Assembly: GCA_033344775.1 (NCBI GenBank)
Contig: JAWPMT010000004.1
Location: 1,674,001 to 1,738,000 of the forward strand
Source: Cytophagales bacterium
GTDB lineage: Bacteria > Bacteroidota > Bacteroidia > Cytophagales > Cyclobacteriaceae
DNA length: 64,000 nucleotides
Direction of reading: 5' to 3'
Under the pieces are notes generated by a model. The model was not told the DNA's origin. It searched no databases and saw only the letters and a list, made by a program, of their open reading frames with translations. This document shows, in pieces, positions 49,641-58,910 of the stretch. Each line of letters starts with the position of its first letter. The first letter of the stretch is position 1. The translations under genes and the position numbers were made by a program.

Positions 49641-51038
49641 TTATGGCATTGCTTGTCTTTTGTAGTCGGTAATAAAACCAACTAATTGCTCCACTGCCAG
49701 GCGTTTGGCAATAATCTTACGATTCTTATCTAATACGAAAACCCGCGGGAAAGAGCGGACGTCATATTCTGCCCTGAAATTACTTCTCCTGAAAGGATCA
49801 GCCAGATTGATCCAATCGAGTTGGCCTTCGTTGATGTACTCCTTCCATCGTTCGATATCGGTGGGGACACAAACGGCAACCACTTCCGCGCCCAGATCTT
49901 TCAGATCGTAGTAGGCATCCAGTAATAATGGCGTTTTCTTTTTACAAACCCCGCAATCTGGATCATAAAAGAAAAGTACCAGGAAATCATCCGGAAGGTT
50001 CAACACATTGACCGGGCTCATGAGCGTATCTAACAAATTCAGAGCAGGAGCAGGTTGCCCAATCAAATTGGGTTTTAGAAAAGCCACTTCTTCCCTCATT
50101 TTGTTCAAACCTTCTTCTTCCATCCAGTCTGCGGCTCCAGAGAGGTAGTATTTCTCCAGAATATGCACCAATACCGCATCATGTCCCATGGTTTTACTAG
50201 CCTGATAGAAATCCAACAAGGTCACTAGCCAGTACCGGAACGATACTTGATCATCTTTGACCGTAGCCAAAACTTCATCGATTTCAGCATTTAGCGTATC
50301 AGGAACCTGTGGACGAACCACATCTCTAAAATACTTGATGACGTTTGTCTTAAAGACAGGCGTTCTCAACAGTCCGGTTTCTGTAAAATCCAGTCGCTGT
50401 TTGAATTGTTCCCTGTAATCCAGGTAACTGGCAATCTTTCTTTCACGTTCATCGGCTATTTCTGGAAATTCTTTGAATTCAATTGGCTGCATGAGTGTCA
50501 GCATTTTTGAAATCAGAAGATCAGGATTTTCCGTAACCAACGCACTTCTGGAAGCTACACCTTGTTCTCTCAGGTCTTGTATCTGCGTAACCAACTGAAG
50601 GGAATCTTCTCCCGATAGTCCTTGAAGTTGCTGCATCAATTCATTGCGCTTGATTTGAATTTCTGCTCCTTCTAACTGAAACCTTTTGAATAGTTCGTTT
50701 TCCGGTGACCCAACCGGATCAAATGTTTTGAATCCTTCTCGACCCATGGTCAGGGAAAAGGAAGGTTCGTTGATGACAAACTCCTGATAAAACGGATCAG
50801 CGAACAGAAAATACAATCCTGGTCGCAGTGATTCTTCGTAGTTGAGGACAACCTCTCCTCCTGGCCCCACGGTCAGGGTATCCTCCACATACTTTTGTTC
50901 GGCCAGGTAATACCCCAATAAGACCTCTGAGGCTTCCAGGCCATTGACGGTAATATTGATGTTGGTTTGAGCGGTAGCCAACAAAGGAAGGGCAAAAGCC
51001 GCGATCAATAGTTGTCTGCTGAATTTGAACTTACGCAT
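49641..51038 (-). CDS. Thioredoxin-like TlpA-type protein with DUF4369/DUF5106-like N-terminus
   Basis: 465 residues. Signal peptide 1-23. An N-terminal beta domain (about 25-120, INITVNGLEASEVLLGYY) resembles DUF4369. A helical middle (about 125-330) resembles DUF5106. The C-terminal thioredoxin fold (about 330-465) has the active site CGVC (Cys362 and Cys365) and a cis-proline segment SFPRVFVLD. It should act in periplasmic thiol-disulfide exchange, possibly for cytochrome c or oxidase assembly. It is convergent with the MORN gene (7-bp gap) and 6 bp downstream of a hydrolase gene. Confidence 0.9.
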   Translation of the reverse strand: MRKFKFSRQLLIAAFALPLLATAQTNINITVNGLEASEVLLGYYLAEQKYVEDTLTVGPGGEVVLNYEESLRPGLYFLFADPFYQEFVINEPSFSLTMGREGFKTFDPVGSPENELFKRFQLEGAEIQIKRNELMQQLQGLSGEDSLQLVTQIQDLREQGVASRSALVTENPDLLISKMLTLMQPIEFKEFPEIADERERKIASYLDYREQFKQRLDFTETGLLRTPVFKTNVIKYFRDVVRPQVPDTLNAEIDEVLATVKDDQVSFRYWLVTLLDFYQASKTMGHDAVLVHILEKYYLSGAADWMEEEGLNKMREEVAFLKPNLIGQPAPALNLLDTLMSPVNVLNLPDDFLVLFFYDPDCGVCKKKTPLLLDAYYDLKDLGAEVVAVCVPTDIERWKEYINEGQLDWINLADPFRRSNFRAEYDVRSFPRVFVLDKNRKIIAKRLAVEQLVGFITDYKRQAMP

Positions 51039-51044
51039 GATATC

Positions 51045-51863
51045 TTATAAAAAATCAAAGATAGCCTGAACAATGGTTTCTGGGTGACTCCAAGGAATAA
51101 AGTGATTCACCTTTTCCAGGTAACGTACATCGACTTGTGCATGATCACTGAGCATTTTCTTTGCAAATTCCGCGTTTTCCCAGGGCACCAACATGTCCTT
51201 GGTTCCCTGAATAACGATGGAAGGCGCTTTTATGTATTTCCAGTATGGAATCATTTCCTGCAATTCCGCTTTCAAAGTAACAATCTCTTCATTGCTGACC
51301 CAAAACCCTTCAGGTGTGACCCAGCCTCCTACTTTGGTTTTGATCCATGAACGATACCACTCTTCCTTTTCCATTTCCGGATCTATTGAAGCAGCTACAA
51401 AAATTAATCCATGATACGCATCCGGATAATCCATGGCCATTCGTGCGATCACCGGACCGCCAAGTGAATGTCCAATCAGTAAGATGCGTTCATGATCGAA
51501 CTGCTGGAGCACCTGGTGGATAAGCGAGGCCTGGTTTTCCATACTAGATTCAGGTAATCCTGGATCAGACATGCCGAACCCCGGTCGATCAACTGAAAGT
51601 ATATCTACCTCATTGATCAGGCTATCATTCTTAAAGAAGTCGATGAAAGCATTCCATGAACCCGGCGACCCGTGAATAAATACCGCTAAGGTCTCCTTGC
51701 CCCTGTCCAGAAAAGCATAGTTCATGGTCCGTTCCCCAACCTTCAATTGAGAAAGTTTCGGTACGATCTCTTTGCTTTTGAATTCCTTTTTTACTTTATC
51801 CTCTGAAATCGTGAATTGACAAGAGAGGAGCCCTAAGGTCATGACTATGGCCAATATTTTCAT
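51045..51863 (-). CDS. Alpha/beta hydrolase lipoprotein
   Basis: 272 residues. The lipoprotein signal ends at LLSC (Cys15). The hydrolase fold has the oxyanion segment HGSPGSWNAF, nucleophile elbow GHSLGGP, a likely acid in GTKDMLVPW and the base His in EKVNHFIPW. It resembles general esterases; the substrate is unknown. It is translated just before the TlpA-like gene (6-bp gap) and is divergent from a TPR gene with 43 bp between the starts. Confidence 0.88.
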   Translation of the reverse strand: MKILAIVMTLGLLSCQFTISEDKVKKEFKSKEIVPKLSQLKVGERTMNYAFLDRGKETLAVFIHGSPGSWNAFIDFFKNDSLINEVDILSVDRPGFGMSDPGLPESSMENQASLIHQVLQQFDHERILLIGHSLGGPVIARMAMDYPDAYHGLIFVAASIDPEMEKEEWYRSWIKTKVGGWVTPEGFWVSNEEIVTLKAELQEMIPYWKYIKAPSIVIQGTKDMLVPWENAEFAKKMLSDHAQVDVRYLEKVNHFIPWSHPETIVQAIFDFL

Positions 51864-51906
51864 CCTCTCAATGGAACGTCTTCACCTGTAAATAGTTATG
51901 TAAGTA

Positions 51907-52590
51907 ATGCGACGCTTTTTTATAATCCTTCTCATTTGTAGTGGACTCTCCTCGATTGGCCAGGCTCAGGACACCATGATGTCAGACTCAGTGGACACAG
52001 AAGACAATTCCGCTGCTGATTTTGAGGCCAGCATGGCGCTTTTTGAAGAGTCCAAGTTATTGATCGAAGAAGGGCAGTTTGACCAGGCGGTCGAATACCT
52101 GCGACAAGCTTATGAGTTTTACAAAGGCAACAGTGATTACACCTACGCCGCCGCTTATGCACTTTATAAATTGAAGCGATACGACGAGGCATTGAATAAA
52201 ATTCAATGGTCGCTCTCGCTACAGCCCTTTGAGGCGACCTATCATGTCATGGCTGGCAACATCGCCTACCGCAGCAAGCAATTCGATAAAGGCATTGACT
52301 ATTTTTCACAGGCACTGCAATATCAAGACAGTAGTGGTGTAGCCATCGATGACTTGAGCTGTTATTATAACCGTGGCAATTGCTTCCTCAGTAACAGACA
52401 ATATGAAGAAGCTGAAAAGGACTTCTCTGAAGTACTATCCATCGATGAGACTAATTTCATGGCTTACCATAACCGGGCTCAGGCGAGACTCAGACAGAAA
52501 AAATTAGCCGCTGCCTGTGAAGATTTCAATTCAGCTATTACCCATGGCAGTGAGATTTCCCAGAATTATATCGCGAAATACTGCGAATAG
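51907..52590 (+). CDS. Secreted TPR protein
   Basis: 227 residues. Signal peptide 1-20 (cleavage near IGQAQ). About five tetratricopeptide repeats (about 40-215), for example FDQAVEYLRQAYEFYKGN, YDEALNKIQWSLSLQP and YEEAEKDFSEVLSIDE. TPR proteins mediate protein-protein contacts in the periplasm. The partner is unknown; the divergent hydrolase and TlpA-like genes are candidates only by position. Confidence 0.9.
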   Translation: MRRFFIILLICSGLSSIGQAQDTMMSDSVDTEDNSAADFEASMALFEESKLLIEEGQFDQAVEYLRQAYEFYKGNSDYTYAAAYALYKLKRYDEALNKIQWSLSLQPFEATYHVMAGNIAYRSKQFDKGIDYFSQALQYQDSSGVAIDDLSCYYNRGNCFLSNRQYEEAEKDFSEVLSIDETNFMAYHNRAQARLRQKKLAAACEDFNSAITHGSEISQNYIAKYCE

Positions 52591-53099
52591 CCAGGACAAT
52601 TACTATCTATTCATAACGGAAGACCGGAAGCAGAACTTACCATGGATCGAACCACTTGAAGTTCGCCTTGAATTAAAAATAGTGACAATGAATATTCAGT
52701 CACTCTACTGCCCAATCTATCCTAAGACAGGTCTAGAAGGAATACCTTTCTTCCTTTCGGGATTATCAGAGAGCAACGCAGGTTATCAATACTGTTTCAA
52801 ATGACACATATAGCGATAATTTGTAACATTTGCACACGATGGTGAATTGGTGACTGTACATTATACCTTAACAGTAAGGGCTTACAACTTAGTAACAATC
52901 AATGGGCAATTGGTAAAGTGCTAAAGCGCACCCAAAAGCCTATCAATGTCTTGTATCAAAATCTGATCAGGTCACATGAATGGGGAAGATGGACATCCTC
53001 CCTATTTTACTGCAATTAAAGAATCAAGTAATACCTTTCGCTCAACCTAAGTTTGCATTATCACGGACTTCCACATCGCCCAACTCAAAACATCCTACA
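52591..53099. other. Intergenic stretch without recognisable gene
   Basis: About 510 bp after the TPR gene. Open frames on both strands are short, have biased or odd composition and match nothing I know. Some fragments could be remnants of a decayed gene, but no frame can be followed. Confidence 0.5.
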
Positions 53100-53101
53100 A
53101 T

Positions 53102-53137
53102 AAAAAAAAAAAAAAGAGCACCCCTTTTGAAGTGCTC
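53102..53137 (-). terminator. Intrinsic terminator with 14-T tract
   Basis: On the minus strand GAGCAC, a 10-nt loop and GTGCTC are followed by 14 T. Clear rho-independent form; the transcript it ends is not a recognised gene. Confidence 0.8.
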
Positions 53138-53270
53138 GATTGGCAGAATTTACCTACCCATGTGGTTGTGAAATGAGCGCCAAGGCGCTCAGTCACAGGT
53201 AGTGGCGATGCCGGGACCTTAGTTTGCCGGAAGTGGTTAGCTTCCATATCTCTAAGATAGAAATCCCTTT
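53102..53270 (-). ncRNA. Candidate structured RNA ending in a terminator
   Basis: On the minus strand three stems occur in series: GGAAG...CTTCC; then CTACC...GGGTAG enclosing the perfect stem TGAGCGCC/GGCGCTCA (53174-53191); then the terminator at 53102-53137. No open frame of good quality fits and no minus-strand gene ends here, so the terminator lacks another client. The 5' end is a guess and no convincing promoter was found. Confidence 0.35.
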
Positions 53271-53391
53271 TCGAAATTCCTTTTTTGATGGTTGAACCCG
53301 TTGAATTCAACGATGAATGGAGACTTTCTAACGATCAGTGTAGGACACGCCCTTTATCCCATTTGGATTATTGTCTTTCACCGGGAAAGCC

Positions 53392-53399
53392 TATATTTA
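53392..53399 (+). promoter_or_regulatory. Candidate -7 element of the Gfo/Idh gene
   Basis: TATATTTA is close to TAnnTTTG and lies 18 bp after ATTG (53370-53373), a -33-like box. It is 36 bp before the ATG at 53436. Confidence 0.35.
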
Positions 53400-53435
53400 A
53401 TCCTCACCCTAAAAGAAAGTTTTTCATCTCTCACT

Positions 53436-54827
53436 ATGAAGCAACTCAACCGTAGAAGTTTTATCCGCAAAAGCACTTTGTCTGTTGCAGGAGTAGCCGC
53501 TATCAATTCTTTGAAGGCGGAAGAATCGAATCCACGCCCCTCACAATCTAGTTATATGGGAGATTTCGCTGCTCCTAAATTGGATCAACTCCGCATCGCA
53601 GTAATTGGTGTGGGCGCCAGAGGACCCAGTCATTTGCGGTTCTTATCAAAACTGGATGGTTGTGAAATTGTGGCCATTTCAGATCTCTATGAAGATCTGG
53701 TCCTGAAAGAAAAAGCCTATTGCGAAGAAGTTGGCAAAGGCAAACGTCACAAGAACATCAAAACTTATTTTGGCGCAGAGAACGAGTGGAGGAAAATGCT
53801 TGATGAAGTAAAACCGAATGTGGTATTTATCTGTACCAATTGGCATAACCATGCCCCAATGGCCATAGAGTCCATGAAAAAAGGGGCACATGTTTTTGTG
53901 GAAGTACCGATCGCCGTGACACTTAAAGAAATGTGGGAAATTGTGAATACTTCCGAGGCCACTCAAAAGCACTGTATGATGATGGAAAACGTCAACTACA
54001 GTCGAGATGAGTTGATGTTCCTGAACATGTGTCGTCAGGGCCGTATCGGAAACCTGCTGCATGCCGAAGCCGCCTACATTCACGAGCTGCGTTGGCAAAT
54101 GAATGAAGTGGAGCGAGGTACGGGCTCCTGGAGGACCCTCCACTATGCCAAAAGAAATGGCAACCTCTATCCCACACATGGATTAGGTCCGGTTGCGCAA
54201 TACATGAACCTCGGCCGAACGGAAGATACGTTTAAAAATCTGGTTTCTTTTTCTTCCCCTGCCCTTGGCCGTAAGGAATACGCGGAGAACAATTACGGTC
54301 CCGATCACCAGTGGAATCAGCTGGACTACAAAGGAGGTGACATGAATACGTCCATCATCAAAACGAATCTTGGACGAACAATTATGGTCCAGTGGGATGA
54401 AACCAGCCCTCGTCCGTATTCGAGACTCAACCTGGTGCAAGGAACAATGGGTACACTAGCCGGATTCCCTACGCGAGTGGCCTTTGAAGGAGGAGTACCC
54501 GGGCTCACGGAAGACCATCACAGATGGGTGCAGGGGGAACAATTGCAGGAGCTTTATGAACGATATGATCATCCGCTTTACAAAAGGTTGAGTGAAAAGA
54601 CCAAAGAAAGCGGACATGGAGGTATGGACGGCCTGATGGTCTATCGCATTGTAGAATGCCTGCGACAAGGTTTACCATTGGACCAAAATGTGTATGAAGG
54701 TTGCTTCTGGAGTGCAGTTTCTCCATTGAGTGAGCGATCTGTAGCTTCCGATGGCGCACCACAACCTTTCCCGGACTTTACACGGGGAGAATGGAAAAAT
54801 ACTAACCCTTTGGAGGTCATCAGTTAA
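53436..54827 (+). CDS. Gfo/Idh/MocA-family oxidoreductase with Tat-type signal
   Basis: 463 residues from ATG 53436 (MKQLNRRSFIRKSTLSVAG), chosen because it opens a twin-arginine signal; longer in-frame starts add unrelated sequence. The NAD-binding Rossmann part (about 50-170) has AVIGVGARGPSHL and the EVPIAVTLKE segment in place of the usual EKP. The C-terminal alpha/beta domain follows. Tat-exported Gfo/Idh enzymes carry their cofactor and work in the periplasm. Together with the DUF1080 gene 11 bp downstream, it suggests oxidation of a glycoside to the 3-keto form before cleavage. Confidence 0.92.
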   Translation: MKQLNRRSFIRKSTLSVAGVAAINSLKAEESNPRPSQSSYMGDFAAPKLDQLRIAVIGVGARGPSHLRFLSKLDGCEIVAISDLYEDLVLKEKAYCEEVGKGKRHKNIKTYFGAENEWRKMLDEVKPNVVFICTNWHNHAPMAIESMKKGAHVFVEVPIAVTLKEMWEIVNTSEATQKHCMMMENVNYSRDELMFLNMCRQGRIGNLLHAEAAYIHELRWQMNEVERGTGSWRTLHYAKRNGNLYPTHGLGPVAQYMNLGRTEDTFKNLVSFSSPALGRKEYAENNYGPDHQWNQLDYKGGDMNTSIIKTNLGRTIMVQWDETSPRPYSRLNLVQGTMGTLAGFPTRVAFEGGVPGLTEDHHRWVQGEQLQELYERYDHPLYKRLSEKTKESGHGGMDGLMVYRIVECLRQGLPLDQNVYEGCFWSAVSPLSERSVASDGAPQPFPDFTRGEWKNTNPLEVIS

Positions 54828-54838
54828 AACAGGCAGCA

Positions 54839-55513
54839 ATGAATATCAAAATAAAAAGCAGTGTACTGATCATTGGGATGTTGTTATCCTTAGTCACAGT
54901 TTCATACGGCCAGCGCGTAGAAAAAGGCTTTGACGTGCTCTTCAATGGAGAAAACCTGGATGGATGGGTAGGAAACAAAAGCGCCTACCGTGCCGAAAAT
55001 GGCATGATCATCGTGGATCCTCAAGGTGGTGGCAGTGGCGGCAATCTCTATACCTCCGGGGAGTACAGCGATTTTGTTTTCCGTTTCGAGTTTCAATTGA
55101 CGGCTGGCGCCAATAATGGATTGGGTTTCCATGCACCACCAGAAGGAGATGCTGCTTATGTGGGCAAAGAACTTCAGATCCTGGAAAACACGGCGGAGAA
55201 GTACGCCAACCTTAAACCTTACCAGTATCATGGCTCTTTGTATGGCGTAATGCCAGCCAAACGTGGCTTTCAAAAAGCGGTTGGAGAATGGAATCGCCAA
55301 CAGGTGACTGTGCGTGGCTCATGGATTCAGGTGATCCTGAATGGTAACGTGATCCTCGAAGGAGATTACCTGGATCAAAGCGAAAATGGAACGATGGATG
55401 GCAGAGAACATCCTGGCCTTGCACGCACTTCGGGGCATATCGGATTCCTCGGTCACGGTGATGTGGTCCGGTTCCGAAACATTCACATCAAGGACCTGTC
55501 TAAATCGGAGTAA
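54839..55513 (+). CDS. DUF1080 3-keto-disaccharide hydrolase-like protein
   Basis: 224 residues. Signal peptide 1-24 (TVSYG). The DUF1080 jelly-roll (about 28-220) shows FDVLFNGENLDGWVG, the FRFEFQLTAGANNGLGF strand pair, ELQILEN, and the closing GHIGFLGHGDVVRFRNIHI. Some members cleave 3-keto-glycosides made by a neighbouring Gfo/Idh enzyme. The 11-bp spacing to that gene here makes the pairing credible. A terminator follows at 55558. Confidence 0.93.
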   Translation: MNIKIKSSVLIIGMLLSLVTVSYGQRVEKGFDVLFNGENLDGWVGNKSAYRAENGMIIVDPQGGGSGGNLYTSGEYSDFVFRFEFQLTAGANNGLGFHAPPEGDAAYVGKELQILENTAEKYANLKPYQYHGSLYGVMPAKRGFQKAVGEWNRQQVTVRGSWIQVILNGNVILEGDYLDQSENGTMDGREHPGLARTSGHIGFLGHGDVVRFRNIHIKDLSKSE

Positions 55514-55557
55514 ACATGATTTGTGGCTCTGCTCATCCGCATATAAAATGAAATCAT

Positions 55558-55581
55558 GCTGGGTGCCCGGCTAGTTTTTTT
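55558..55581 (+). terminator. Terminator after the Gfo/Idh-DUF1080 operon
   Basis: GCTGG-GTGC-CCGGC (one G-T pair) is followed by TAG and seven T, about 45 bp after the DUF1080 stop. Short stem but a good T-tract. Confidence 0.55.
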
Positions 55582-55710
55582 CAATATAAATTCCGACGGA
55601 TTTTGAAAAATTACTGGACGCCCAGTTAGGGTATCTCTTCGACGATTTTTCCTTATTTATTATAGCACCCAAACAGGGTTATATCGATCGGGATAGTTAA
55701 CTTTTTAGGA

Positions 55711-57258
55711 TTATTTATTCACCCCTCTTAATTTCACCTCTCCGGAATTCACTGTTAAAGTCTTATCAACCGTAGTATTGAATTGCTTATCTCTAACAGT
55801 CGAGACGATGTTCCATTCGGCTTTGGCCTGATCTTCCGTCAACGTCAGGACCAGAAAACCGTGATCCCGCATGTTCGCATATTTCAAATGCGGATTTACT
55901 GGGCTGTTTACGATTTTCGATTCATGTTCTAACACTTCTTCATCACTCGCACGTTCATTCGAGTTCGCTGAATTAATGCTGGTTGTACCAAATTCTACAG
56001 CAAACGCGCCTTCCGAAGTTTCTGGGTCATAGCTTTGAAAAGGATCATTTGTCACTTCGAAAGCCCAGGAAGAATGGGTGTCGCCAGTTACAAAAACCAC
56101 ATTATCAATGTTGCTATCCTTAATGTGACTAGAAATCTTATTTTGTTCATAAGGATAGCCATCCCAGGAATCGAGGTTGATCGTGAAGCTTGGCTCAAAG
56201 CCCCAGTTCAGATAAGAAAAGATCACCTGATTTCCGATGACTTTCCAGCGTGCGGGTGACTCTTCCAGGCCATTTAATAACCAGTTCAACTGCCCCTCTC
56301 CCAACATGCTTCTGCTGGCATCATTGATGTTTGGATCTTTCAAGCTATCCACCGGAGAAGTTCTTCCCTCCAGGCGTTCATCCATCATGAATACTTCAGC
56401 GATATTTCCATAATCAAACTTACGATATAGTGTTTCACTTTCCCGAATGGGCATCCACTCATAATAAGCTTTTACAGCAGCACTTTTCCTTGTTTCATAC
56501 GACCCTTCGTCCTCCTGATGGTTTTGAGCGCCTGTTTTATAAGAGTCGTTGGCGATCTCATGATCGTCCCAGATATTGATAAAGGCGACACTCGCATGGG
56601 CCGCTTTCAGGTCTTTATCCAGACGATACTGCGCATATCGGGTTCTGTAGTCACTTAAAGTGATGATCTCTTTCGCAGGAATATTGATTCGATTCAGCGT
56701 GGTATCTCCGTAGCTTCCTGGTCCATATTCATAGATATAATCTCCAAGATGCAAAACAGCATCCAGGTCAATACGTTGAGCAATGGCCTGATAAGCATTG
56801 AAGTAGCCCCATTCGTAATTGCTGCAACTGACAACAGCGAAACTAACCGCACCCGATTTTGGTGCCGTTTTAGTCCTCCCAATCGGAGATGATGCCTCCA
56901 GGGCGCTAAACCGATAATAATAAGGAGTTCCTGGATTCAACGCTTTCACATCCACTTTTACGGTATAGTCTCGGGTAGAATCAGTCGTGACTGCTCCTGA
57001 CTGAATCACTTCTGAAAAACTCTTATCTGCACTTATTTCCCAATTTACGGCAATAGATGGCACCCGTGATGGAGGGGTCACTCGTGTCCAGATGATGACA
57101 GCATCTGGCAGTGGGTCCCCAGAAGCTACCCCATGATAAAAAGGTGCTTCTGTCTGATCTTTCAGGTGATCCAGCGCTTCAATAAAAGGAGGATAGGTCG
57201 GTTGGCAAGCTGCGAAGAAGCAGCAAATAAGCGTAACAATCAGGTTGGTCTTCTTCAT
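55711..57258 (-). CDS. phoD: PhoD-family alkaline phosphatase lipoprotein
   Basis: 515 residues from ATG 57256-57258; ATG 57264 is two codons earlier. The lipoprotein signal ends at FFAAC (Cys19). An N-terminal fibronectin-like domain has FYHGVASGDPLPDAVIIWTR, the PhoD signature. The catalytic domain follows, with VVSCSNY, HLGDYIYEYG, NIWDDHEIAND and VTGDTHSSWAFEV as metal-binding blocks. PhoD enzymes are Ca/Fe phosphodi- and monoesterases used in phosphate scavenging. No Pho-box could be confirmed. It is divergent from the AraC gene. Confidence 0.93.
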   Translation of the reverse strand: MKKTNLIVTLICCFFAACQPTYPPFIEALDHLKDQTEAPFYHGVASGDPLPDAVIIWTRVTPPSRVPSIAVNWEISADKSFSEVIQSGAVTTDSTRDYTVKVDVKALNPGTPYYYRFSALEASSPIGRTKTAPKSGAVSFAVVSCSNYEWGYFNAYQAIAQRIDLDAVLHLGDYIYEYGPGSYGDTTLNRINIPAKEIITLSDYRTRYAQYRLDKDLKAAHASVAFINIWDDHEIANDSYKTGAQNHQEDEGSYETRKSAAVKAYYEWMPIRESETLYRKFDYGNIAEVFMMDERLEGRTSPVDSLKDPNINDASRSMLGEGQLNWLLNGLEESPARWKVIGNQVIFSYLNWGFEPSFTINLDSWDGYPYEQNKISSHIKDSNIDNVVFVTGDTHSSWAFEVTNDPFQSYDPETSEGAFAVEFGTTSINSANSNERASDEEVLEHESKIVNSPVNPHLKYANMRDHGFLVLTLTEDQAKAEWNIVSTVRDKQFNTTVDKTLTVNSGEVKLRGVNK

Positions 57259-57463
57259 GGTCATGGAAATGTGAGACCGGAAAATTAACTTGACCAACCT
57301 TAATCGTTCCTATTTGATTGTGAAGGAATGATGAAGTTTGGGAATTTTACCTGTTTCTGAAGTGATTATCATATCAGATATTTACTTCACCAAAATGCCT
57401 ACTTCGATAAGTTCAGAATGACATTTTTAGGTTATATCATTGTGTTCAAATCGGCACTAATTC

Positions 57464-58456
57464 ATGAACTACATCTCCGTCAACTTATACAAAAAAATCA
57501 TTGATCATGGTATCAATGAAGGTTTGGCGGAAGCAGACTTCAAATGGCTGGCAACACCTATAGACATTCTAAGTAAAATCCAGGCGGTGCCTGCCGATCA
57601 GTTTTTCGAATTGCACGAATGGTTGGACGACCGCTTAGGTCCGGGTTTTTCTATCCGGGTAGGGCAAGCCATGAAAATGGACGATTATGGTGTGTTGGGG
57701 TTGTCATGGAGGACATGCTCCAAAGCCGGAGAGATCTTCGAACGATGCGAACGCTATTTCAAACTCCTTTCCAATACCTATGTCTTTCAGGTACAAAAAG
57801 AAGGTGAGTTATCGCATGTTCACCTGAATAGAGAGGCGTATCGTGCTGGTGTGGCCCGATCCAATGAATCCACGTTTTCTGCCACAGTCGTAGTAATTCG
57901 TGCCATTACAGAAACAAATATCTCACCTGTCTCAGTATCCTTCAAACATCGTTCTCCCTCCAATCTGAAAGATTACACGGCAGCATTCCAATGCCCGGTA
58001 AATTTTGATCAATCAGTAAATACAATTACCTACAAAACAGCCGACCTGGAAACAAGGACTGCCAAAGCCGATTTCAGCATCAATCAATTTCTGGTTGCAC
58101 GGGTGGAAGAAGAAACCAATGGTATTGAAATAAGCCCTAACCAAATTGCCACGGAGGTGGAATCATTGATCCAAAATGCCCTACCGAGTGGTATTCCCAG
58201 CATCAAAGAATTAGGTGCTCACATGGGCATGAGTAACCGTACACTGACCCGAAGGTTGTCAGAACACGGGGTGACTTTTCGGGACCTCATCCAGAAGACA
58301 CAAGAACGACTCTCCAAGGAATTGCTCAAAGGCGCTGATCGAACCGTCGCTGAAATTGCCTTTCAAACGGGCTTTTCGGAGCAAAGTGCTTTTAACAGGG
58401 CCTTTAAACGGTGGACAGGAGTCTCACCGATAGAATTTCGTAAAAAATTGGCCTAA
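57464..58456 (+). CDS. AraC-family transcriptional regulator
   Basis: 330 residues. An N-terminal Arabinose_bd/OruR-type ligand domain (about 10-200) contains FSIRVGQAMKMDDYGVLGL. The C-terminal double HTH (about 230-330) contains SIKELGAHMGMSNRTLTRRL and TVAEIAFQTGFSEQSAFNRAFKRWTG. This group often responds to fatty or amino acid derivatives. It is followed on the same strand by a small heme protein and a DUF1772 gene, which may be its targets. Upstream, TATCATTG resembles a -7 box. Confidence 0.93.
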   Translation: MNYISVNLYKKIIDHGINEGLAEADFKWLATPIDILSKIQAVPADQFFELHEWLDDRLGPGFSIRVGQAMKMDDYGVLGLSWRTCSKAGEIFERCERYFKLLSNTYVFQVQKEGELSHVHLNREAYRAGVARSNESTFSATVVVIRAITETNISPVSVSFKHRSPSNLKDYTAAFQCPVNFDQSVNTITYKTADLETRTAKADFSINQFLVARVEEETNGIEISPNQIATEVESLIQNALPSGIPSIKELGAHMGMSNRTLTRRLSEHGVTFRDLIQKTQERLSKELLKGADRTVAEIAFQTGFSEQSAFNRAFKRWTGVSPIEFRKKLA

Positions 58457-58556
58457 TCTCGCCTTTGGCTTAAACTGTCAAAGCATTGGCGTGAAGGGTC
58501 AAGTAAAGGCTGATCTCAGTATTCAATTTTACCTCCGAATGCAAAACGGTAGTAAA

Positions 58557-58907
58557 ATGAAATTGAAAACGATCGTCGTAATCTGGATCGGCATCCTGCT
58601 GGCTACCTTGATCCTGATCAATCAATCTAAGGGTGAAGTAAGTAAACAACTGCTTACCAATACTTCCTTCAATAATGACACACTTAAAAGGGCGGCCTTC
58701 CAGGTACTTGAATCGAAATGTAATGTGTGCCACCGGAAGCAAAACCCATTTATGGTTTTCAAAGAGAAAAACATGGAAAAACGTGCTCCAAAAATCTATC
58801 AGATGGTTTTTGTGGAACGCAAAATGCCAAGAGGGAATGAGATCAAATTGACGAATGAAGAATACACTACCCTCGAAAAATGGCTTTTCACCCAAGAAAT
58901 ACTTTAA
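58557..58907 (+). CDS. Small membrane-anchored heme (CxxCH) protein
   Basis: 116 residues from ATG 58557; an in-frame GTG at 58491 would add 22 residues before the anchor. A signal-anchor helix (about 4-22, IVVIWIGILLATLILI) is followed by a single heme-binding motif CNVCH and a short helical domain with KMPRGNEIKLTNEEYTTLEKW. The late Met in KMPRGN could be the second heme ligand, as in class I cytochromes. Probably a periplasm-facing electron carrier. It lies 3 bp before the DUF1772 gene, an operon link. Confidence 0.8.
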   Translation: MKLKTIVVIWIGILLATLILINQSKGEVSKQLLTNTSFNNDTLKRAAFQVLESKCNVCHRKQNPFMVFKEKNMEKRAPKIYQMVFVERKMPRGNEIKLTNEEYTTLEKWLFTQEIL

Positions 58908-58910
58908 CTC

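Noticed and set aside
52517-52804. 95-codon open frame past the end of the TPR gene
   Set aside because: It starts inside the TPR gene in another frame and has no coherent domain or signal.
53095-53310. 71-codon open frame on the minus strand over the RNA candidate
   Set aside because: It ends by translating the terminator T-tract as a run of Phe, has no recognisable domain, and the region is better explained by RNA stems.
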